Assembly: GCF_002075795.1 (NCBI RefSeq)
Contig: NZ_CP020472.1
Coordinates: 3,962,501 to 4,026,500 of the forward strand
Source: Shewanella japonica
GTDB taxonomy: Bacteria; Pseudomonadota; Gammaproteobacteria; Enterobacterales; Shewanellaceae
Length of the DNA: 64,000 nucleotides
Direction of reading: 5' to 3'
Part shown: positions 59,006 to 64,000 of the stretch, one piece after another
Layout of the letters: each line of letters opens with the position of its first letter
Position numbering within the stretch: position 1 is the stretch's first letter
Program-made: the position numbers and the translations under genes
The notes under the pieces: model-generated
Databases searched by the model: none
What the model was told of the DNA's origin: nothing
What the model saw: the letters and a program-made list of their open reading frames with translations, nothing else

Positions 59006-59470
59006 TTGAATCACGCAGCATCAGAAAACATACTCGTTGATACGCCAGATAAAAGCTGTTTTATACCATTAAATGACAAGGTTTCTCAGGCTGTTCTCGC
59101 CATACAACAGGCAACAAACTGGCAAGATAAATATCGCCAAATTATGCTGGTAGGTAAGGTACTTGCTCCATTAAATGAAACGTTTAAAGTAGAAGCCGCT
59201 CAAGTGAAAGGATGTGAAAGCCAAGCTTGGCTATATCACTATCAAGAAGCAGATAAACACTTTTTTTGTGCTGACAGCGATTCACGTATAGTTAAGGGTC
59301 TTATTGCTATACTGCTCGATGCGACTCACGGAAAGACCTCTGCTGAAATTACTTCATTTGATTTAGAGCGTTATTTTTCACATTTAGGGCTAAGTGGCCA
59401 ATTAAGCCCGTCGCGTACCAATGGCGTAACCGCCTTAGCCAATGCTATAAAGCAATTTGCCGCAACATAA
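59006..59470 (+). CDS. csdE: SufE-like sulfur acceptor (CsdE)
   Basis: A 154-residue protein that accepts persulfide from the neighbouring desulfurase. The active cysteine is in VKGCESQAW, with the preceding MLVGKVLAPL fold region typical of SufE/CsdE. The first in-frame codons are TTG; TTG 59006 has GAGG six bases upstream (58996-58999), better than TTG 58994. It lies 72 bp after csdA and probably shares its mRNA. Confidence 0.88.
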   Translation: MNHAASENILVDTPDKSCFIPLNDKVSQAVLAIQQATNWQDKYRQIMLVGKVLAPLNETFKVEAAQVKGCESQAWLYHYQEADKHFFCADSDSRIVKGLIAILLDATHGKTSAEITSFDLERYFSHLGLSGQLSPSRTNGVTALANAIKQFAAT

Positions 59471-59510
59471 TCAGCTTCACATGATTACAAGCGTCTAAAA
59501 AGGAAACCAC

Positions 59511-60686
59511 ATGACAACAAGCGCTTGTAACCAAAGCCGACAACAACTTCTCAAGGGCATTGCCGCCGCCGGTCTTCTCTGCCCGCTTTACAGCTCTTCT
59601 GTACTTGCGCAATCAAATAAGCGCCTTTATATCGATGGACTTAGTTTTCTTCCTGATAACCTTGATGATGTGCGCGCATCAAAACTAGATGCGTACATTT
59701 GTGATATTTCTGATATTGAAGCGATTACTCAGCCAGATGGCACCACAAACTATAAACGCAGTTATAAAGCCTGCATTGCCAGCATTAAAGAAGCTCAGCA
59801 ACGGGTAATAGACAATCCAGATATTTTATTACAGGGTCTCAGTGGGCGTGATATTGCTAGCGCCAGGGCTGAAAAACGCACTGCGGTTTACTTTCAAATA
59901 CAAGGTGCCGATTGTGTTGAAGATGATAACTTTTCAGGTGAAGGTCAGCAGTGGCAACGCTTGAATGAGTTTCATCAGCACGGATTACGGGTATTACAAT
60001 TAACCCACCATTACGGAAATCGTTTTGCGGGCGGCGCATTAGATAATGACGGCAACCAAGGGTTAAACAAACCGCTAACTGATGACGGTAAACAGCTCAT
60101 TAGTGCACTCAACCAGCGTAATATTCTTATTGATGTTAGTCATTCCAGTCCGCAAACCGCGTTAGATACAGCCAAAGCGAGCCAAATGCCCATAGTACAA
60201 AGTCACGGCGCAGTGCGCTCTATTGTAAATAATGCCCGCTGTTCACCTGATGAGGTTATCAGAGCCATTGCAGATACTGGCGGCGTATTTGGGGTATTTA
60301 TGATGAGCTTTTGGCTAACTAACGATCCTGTGCCCACAATTGATGATTATGTACGTCAATTAGATAGAGTTGCCAGAATCGGCGGGGTGAACGCTGTTGC
60401 GATTGCCAATGATTATCCGCTGCGAGGTCAAGAAAACCTGTTAGCGTTAGATAACAATAACGAAGAAGGTGTAAAGCAATACCACGAATGGTGGCAAAGT
60501 TTAGCAGCAAAAAATGTCTTGGGTTTTGAGAACCTGCCTCAGCACGTCGTGATACCGGAACTGAACCATATAGACAGAATGAGTCGAATTGATGATGCCT
60601 TAGCTAAAGCTCGCTATAAATCTAGCGATCGTGACCGCTTTTTAGGAGGCAACTGGCAACGCGTGCTTAATCAGGTGTTGATCTAA
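59511..60686 (+). CDS. M19 (renal dipeptidase-like) protein with altered metal site
   Basis: A 391-residue exported protein. The N-terminus SRQQLLKGIAAAGLLCPL resembles a Tat signal, but the second arginine is missing, so Sec export is also possible. The M19 TIM-barrel is clear: LTHHYGNRFAG, LIDVSHSS (His211), VQSHGAVRS (His232). However the N-terminal metal HxD is replaced (IDGLSF at 41-46) and the bridging Glu is Gln131 (FQIQGAD). It may bind fewer metals or have lost peptidase activity. Lies 41 bp after csdE. Confidence 0.85.
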   Translation: MTTSACNQSRQQLLKGIAAAGLLCPLYSSSVLAQSNKRLYIDGLSFLPDNLDDVRASKLDAYICDISDIEAITQPDGTTNYKRSYKACIASIKEAQQRVIDNPDILLQGLSGRDIASARAEKRTAVYFQIQGADCVEDDNFSGEGQQWQRLNEFHQHGLRVLQLTHHYGNRFAGGALDNDGNQGLNKPLTDDGKQLISALNQRNILIDVSHSSPQTALDTAKASQMPIVQSHGAVRSIVNNARCSPDEVIRAIADTGGVFGVFMMSFWLTNDPVPTIDDYVRQLDRVARIGGVNAVAIANDYPLRGQENLLALDNNNEEGVKQYHEWWQSLAAKNVLGFENLPQHVVIPELNHIDRMSRIDDALAKARYKSSDRDRFLGGNWQRVLNQVLI

Positions 60687-61281
60687 CCCCCTTAATCAAT
60701 GTTCAAAAATGCGCTAATACATGCCTAATGCTGGGTTAGTCCCCAGCATCATCTCCCCCCCATTTTGCCTAATAGGCTATTTATTTTCTGACTAAATGAC
60801 TAATAGGCTAAATAAGCAAATTTCTTTATTCCAAGAATCCCCATTTAGAATAACGTTAAAATAGCAACCCTCAACGTTAATAAAACGCGAGTTGAAACAG
60901 TCATCTATATTTTTTCCTTTCAAAAAGAATCTACTTTCAAATGCCTCTGTATTAATTATTAATAATTCTAAATATCAAAAACAATCATTTCATTTTTTGA
61001 AATTCATTTTATATTGCAACATTTTTCATTGATTTAAATAATAACAATAAAATTTCTACTTACATCACATTAATAGCAGTTTTTAATAGATTAAATATTG
61101 TTTGCTTTGATTTTTTATACCTAAACGATATAAAAAACAAACATGGTAAGGCATATAGCATCCTTTACTAATTTAACACTACAAAACATAGACCTAGCTC
61201 AAAAAACCACATAACAGAATGATGCAAAGCGCAAATTTAAACATCAAAAAAAGGATTTTCTGTGTATAAATTTACATAAAA
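60687..61281. other. AT-rich intergenic region upstream of apbE, no gene seen
   Basis: A 595-bp stretch. A short hairpin ATGCTGGG/CCCAGCAT lies at 60728-60749 after the M19 gene. Two AATAGGCTA copies occur near 60771 and 60804. The apbE side is very AT-rich; GACCTAGCTCA near 61191 loosely resembles the CRP-like motif but is too degenerate to assign. Confidence 0.45.
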
Positions 61282-62361
61282 ATGACTGTCTCATATTCTA
61301 ATAAAACAAAAGTTATTATTTACATAAAACTTGTTATGAATATGAATTCAAGTACTTTCAAAACAATCTTTGGGCTATTTTTATATAGCATTTTAATCAC
61401 ACAAGTTAATGCTCAAGAGATGAGAACTGTTCATGGAAAAACCATGGGCAATAAATATAAGGTCTCTTGGACAGCAGAAAAAATCACACCAGCTCATATG
61501 GCAAACATTCGAGCACAAATAGAAACTCGTCTCGAAAGCGTCAATCAATCAATGTCTACTTGGCGTGAAGATTCTGCAATCAGCCAAATTAACCAAACAC
61601 CTAAAAATACGCCTATCACTATCAGTCGAGACATGAAATACGTCATGACAGAGGCACTGCGCATTGCTGAATTAACAAACCATACATTGGACGTAACCGT
61701 TGCGCCATTAGTTAATTTATGGGGGTTTGGGCCAGACGGTAAAGCAACCGAAGTCCCGACTCAAAAAGCCATCGACAATGCCAAGCAATACGTTGGGATC
61801 CAACATATTAAAATCGAAAACAATCAACTGACAAAAACAATTGATGGCTTAGAGATTGATCTGTCTTCAATTGCCAAAGGCTTTGGAGTCGATGTCATTG
61901 CCGATGTAATGGAGCTGAATGGTATTCACAATTACCTTGTCGATATCGGTGGTGAATTACGAATAAAAGGACTTAACGCTGAGCAACAAGCATGGAAAGT
62001 CGGAATCGATAAACCTTTTGCTTACTCAACCGGGCAAATGGAAATTATTAATCCAGGAAATGCAGCCGTCGCCACCTCGGGTGATTACCGTAAGTACTTC
62101 GAAAAAAACGGCCACCACTTCTCTCATTTAATTGATCCACGCTCAGGTAGACCCGTTGCTCACACTGTGGTTTCAGCCACAGTAATTGAAAAATATTCTA
62201 TGACAGCAGATGCATTAGCAACAGCATTTATGGTGCTCTCTGTCGAAGAATCATTGGCTATCGCCAATGAACACCAAATCCCAATCATGATCATTGAGGA
62301 TAAGTTTGGCAAGTTGATTACTCACCATTCTGAGAGCTTTAAAAAATATATAAAAGAATAG
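61282..62361 (+). CDS. apbE: FAD:protein FMN transferase
   Basis: A 359-residue (or 341 from ATG 61336) enzyme that moves FMN from FAD onto a Thr/Ser of a periplasmic protein, using Mg2+. It is probably exported: the hydrophobic IFGLFLYSILITQVNA stretch ends near AQE. Family motifs: HGKTMGNKYKVSW, LEIDLSSIAKGFGVD, NYLVDIGGELRIKG and HLIDPRSGRPV, which bind FAD and metal. No clear ribosome site marks either start. A diheme lipoprotein gene follows 28 bp downstream, a likely target (see the finding). Confidence 0.92.
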   Translation: MTVSYSNKTKVIIYIKLVMNMNSSTFKTIFGLFLYSILITQVNAQEMRTVHGKTMGNKYKVSWTAEKITPAHMANIRAQIETRLESVNQSMSTWREDSAISQINQTPKNTPITISRDMKYVMTEALRIAELTNHTLDVTVAPLVNLWGFGPDGKATEVPTQKAIDNAKQYVGIQHIKIENNQLTKTIDGLEIDLSSIAKGFGVDVIADVMELNGIHNYLVDIGGELRIKGLNAEQQAWKVGIDKPFAYSTGQMEIINPGNAAVATSGDYRKYFEKNGHHFSHLIDPRSGRPVAHTVVSATVIEKYSMTADALATAFMVLSVEESLAIANEHQIPIMIIEDKFGKLITHHSESFKKYIKE

Positions 62362-62389
62362 TTATCAAACTATTAATAGGGGAAAAACG

Positions 62390-63580
62390 ATGAAAAAAAC
62401 TTTTAAATTAAGCGTTCTTTGTATCGCTATGCTTGGCCTAACTGCGTGTAGTGATGATGACACTGATACGTCAGGTCTTGAAAATCAAATTGAGCAATTA
62501 GAAGCTCAAAACGCTGAGCTAAATACTAAAAATACAGAACTAACAGCAGCAAATGATTCTTTAGTAGAAGACAATGCTAATTTAGTGACTAAAGCGGATG
62601 AATTACAAACTAAGGCCGTTGGTTATATTTCTACTTTTGCACACCAATGTGCTGAAGAAGGTGTTAACTTTGATTATATCGACCCAAATGCACCTGCGGA
62701 TGAAGAGCCACTTGTAGCGGCATTCGCTTCTGCAATGGCATCTGATGACTGTATGAGCTGCCATAACTATGAAGGTAGCGACCCTGCTAATGTTCCACAT
62801 GGCGATTACGGTACTTGTAGTAACTGTCATGATAGCCCACATGAAGAAACTCCGCCGGTAGATCCAGGAGATCCACAAGATCCAACGTTCCCACAACCTG
62901 AGCCAGATGACACATTAGTCGATGGTAAAACAGGTGCATCAGGTTCGTTCTACTACGGCACTGGCTCATTCTTAAATGCCGATTACCTAGCTCAACGCTT
63001 AAATGGCAGCATTTACAACTACGAGTGGAAAGAAGTGTCAGATGGTAGCGGCGCTAAAACACTAAAAACAGCTTGTGGCCTTCAAAACCGTGAATACATG
63101 GCAGACATGTTCCCGAACGATGGTAAAGAATACCAATTAAGCGCAATTAAGAACCAAATGGGCGCTAAATTAGTCACTACAGTAAACAAGTTTACTGATG
63201 ATGAAACAGCTGAAATGGTAGAGACACCAAACGTGGCGATTTTCGGCTATGGTATGAAGCTTGAAGACGACGGAAACTATTATGTTTCAATGAGTATCGG
63301 TAAAAACAATACTTGTTATAACGCTGTCACTGAAGGTGAAACTCGTTTAGCTTACTATGAATACTCTCCGATGCTTTCTGCCAAATTTGAGCGCAACATG
63401 GGTGCACGTATCTTAGGTACGATTGATTACGAGCGTACTGCACTTAAAGGCTTTGATTGGGTCACTGAAGTTCCTGGTCTAGGTGCTGGCGAAGACTTTA
63501 CTCCATCAGATGTTGATTGGACAAAAGTAGGTGCATGTTCACTGGTTATTAAAGTTGATGGCATTATTCCACTAGGTTAA
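62390..63580 (+). CDS. diheme cytochrome lipoprotein with possible flavinylation motif
   Basis: A 396-residue lipoprotein. The signal peptide ends at Cys20 (LTAC); residues ~28-75 form a short coiled coil; two c-type haem motifs follow, CMSCH (121-125) and CSNCH (143-147), then a Pro/Asp-rich linker. At 178-186 DGKTGASGS fits the [S/T]GA[S/T]-x-[S/T] motif that ApbE modifies. The remaining ~200 residues form a domain I do not recognise. Start ATG 62390 has AGGGG upstream. It sits 28 bp after apbE and ends at a terminator. Flavin attachment is predicted, not shown, and Ser replaces the usual Thr. Confidence 0.82.
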   Translation: MKKTFKLSVLCIAMLGLTACSDDDTDTSGLENQIEQLEAQNAELNTKNTELTAANDSLVEDNANLVTKADELQTKAVGYISTFAHQCAEEGVNFDYIDPNAPADEEPLVAAFASAMASDDCMSCHNYEGSDPANVPHGDYGTCSNCHDSPHEETPPVDPGDPQDPTFPQPEPDDTLVDGKTGASGSFYYGTGSFLNADYLAQRLNGSIYNYEWKEVSDGSGAKTLKTACGLQNREYMADMFPNDGKEYQLSAIKNQMGAKLVTTVNKFTDDETAEMVETPNVAIFGYGMKLEDDGNYYVSMSIGKNNTCYNAVTEGETRLAYYEYSPMLSAKFERNMGARILGTIDYERTALKGFDWVTEVPGLGAGEDFTPSDVDWTKVGACSLVIKVDGIIPLG

Positions 63581-63620
63581 TAACCCAAAGTAATACGATT
63601 ACAATATATATCGTTACTGT

Positions 63621-63654
63621 AAGCGCTTCTGCCACTCCTCAGAAGCGCTTTTTT
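63621..63654 (+). terminator. terminator of the apbE/cytochrome unit
   Basis: AAGCGCTTCT / AGAAGCGCTT stem with a 10-base loop and T run. Confidence 0.88.
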
Positions 63655-63810
63655 ATGTGTACAAGTACGTGCTGAGCTTTTACCAACCACACTTTGTAGC
63701 CTCTTCACAGCGTCCTTAATTATTCACTCCCTGATACGCTATTAAATAGCATGTTGTTAAAAGCCATTTTGTAGTGGCTTTCAAACCGACAATTGAATCA
63801 ACAGATCTAT

Positions 63811-63979
63811 GCCAGAAACTCACGCAAGAGACTCATGCAAAAAAGTCATGCGAGAAACTCACGTAAAAACCTCATTCAAGAGACTCAACCGAAGTGCTAT
63901 ATCGAGGAACTACATTAAAAAGCTGTATTGAAGAACTTAAATGGAAGGCTTAAGTGAAAGGCTTAAATAAGAAGCTTAA
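63811..63979. repeat. 13-bp degenerate tandem repeat, 13 copies
   Basis: Thirteen consecutive 13-base units keep register. Representative units are GCCAGAAACTCAC, GCAAGAGACTCAT, TCAAGAGACTCAA, TTGAAGAACTTAA and GTGAAAGGCTTAA. Position 4 is A in 12 of 13 units, position 9 C in 12 of 13 and position 10 T in all. The core drifts from ACTCAT at the left to GCTTAA at the right, as expected of old, serially duplicated copies. Confidence 0.82.
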
Positions 63980-64000
63980 GCAAATCCGATGTTACCCATT

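Larger units (their letters stand above)
63581..64000. other. non-coding right end of the window
   Basis: It contains the terminator of the cytochrome gene, an AAAGCCA/TGGCTTT hairpin near 63760-63780 and a 13-bp degenerate repeat array. No open reading frame of note was seen. Confidence 0.5.

Noticed and set aside
61188..61204. CRP site upstream of apbE
   Set aside because: GACCTAGCTCA matches too few positions of the palindrome to call.
63811..63979. CRISPR array
   Set aside because: Units are 13 bp, contiguous and degenerate, without spacers or cas genes.

Overview
This is chromosomal DNA of a gammaproteobacterium, most probably a Shewanella (inferred from gene content and order, AT-rich base composition and protein similarity; no database was searched). 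Almost every gene is a recognisable housekeeping, transport or regulatory gene. I see no phage, insertion sequence or CRISPR array.

Layout. 1-480: the 5' end of a 16S rRNA gene read leftwards, with its leader, boxA and two strong promoters. 0.7-11.3 kb: two small secreted proteins; rluD-pgeF-clpB (sigma-32 promoter on clpB; rluD frameshifted); bamD; then a three-gene operon of an MMPL-type exporter (broken by an in-frame TGA), a putative diiron oxygenase and a ketoacyl-ACP synthase III. 11.6-17.2 kb: tRNA-Phe, xerD-dsbC-recJ, brnQ. 17.6-24.3 kb: trmN-srmB (SrmB has DEAG in place of DEAD) and an RND efflux pair. 24.4-28.3 kb: an iron-uptake operon (TonB receptor, PepSY membrane protein, small membrane protein) behind a Fur box. 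28.6-37.1 kb: a radical SAM protein, a PAS sensor with a decayed GGDEF domain, an unknown two-helix membrane protein, a ToxR/ToxS-like pair, a DUF481 outer membrane protein and a MATE pump. 37.4-44.9 kb: fba-pgk-epd-tkt, and metK behind tandem MetJ boxes. 45-51.8 kb: small membrane proteins, acetyltransferases and short tandem-repeat arrays. 49.3-54.7 kb: a dicarboxylate/glutamate-type symporter and sdaC-sdaA; the symporter and sdaC share a CRP-like operator. 54.9-60.7 kb: rnhA, yjjX, an aldo-keto reductase, csdA-csdE and an M19-like protein lacking key metal ligands. 61.3-63.6 kb: apbE followed by a diheme lipoprotein carrying a possible ApbE flavinylation motif. 63.8-64.0 kb: a degenerate 13-bp tandem array.

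The main leads are: (1) the apbE/diheme-lipoprotein pair, which could be a periplasmic flavin-haem electron carrier; (2) the exporter/diiron/KASIII operon, which looks like a small biosynthesis-and-export unit whose exporter is interrupted; (3) the ToxRS-like pair; (4) a family of related 13-14 bp degenerate tandem repeats, one of which runs into the ribosome-binding site of a gene; (5) three single-site lesions or substitutions in core genes (rluD frameshift, exporter nonsense codon, SrmB DEAG) that are either real or sequencing errors. Positions, reading frames and motifs were read from the sequence; functions are inferred from family knowledge.
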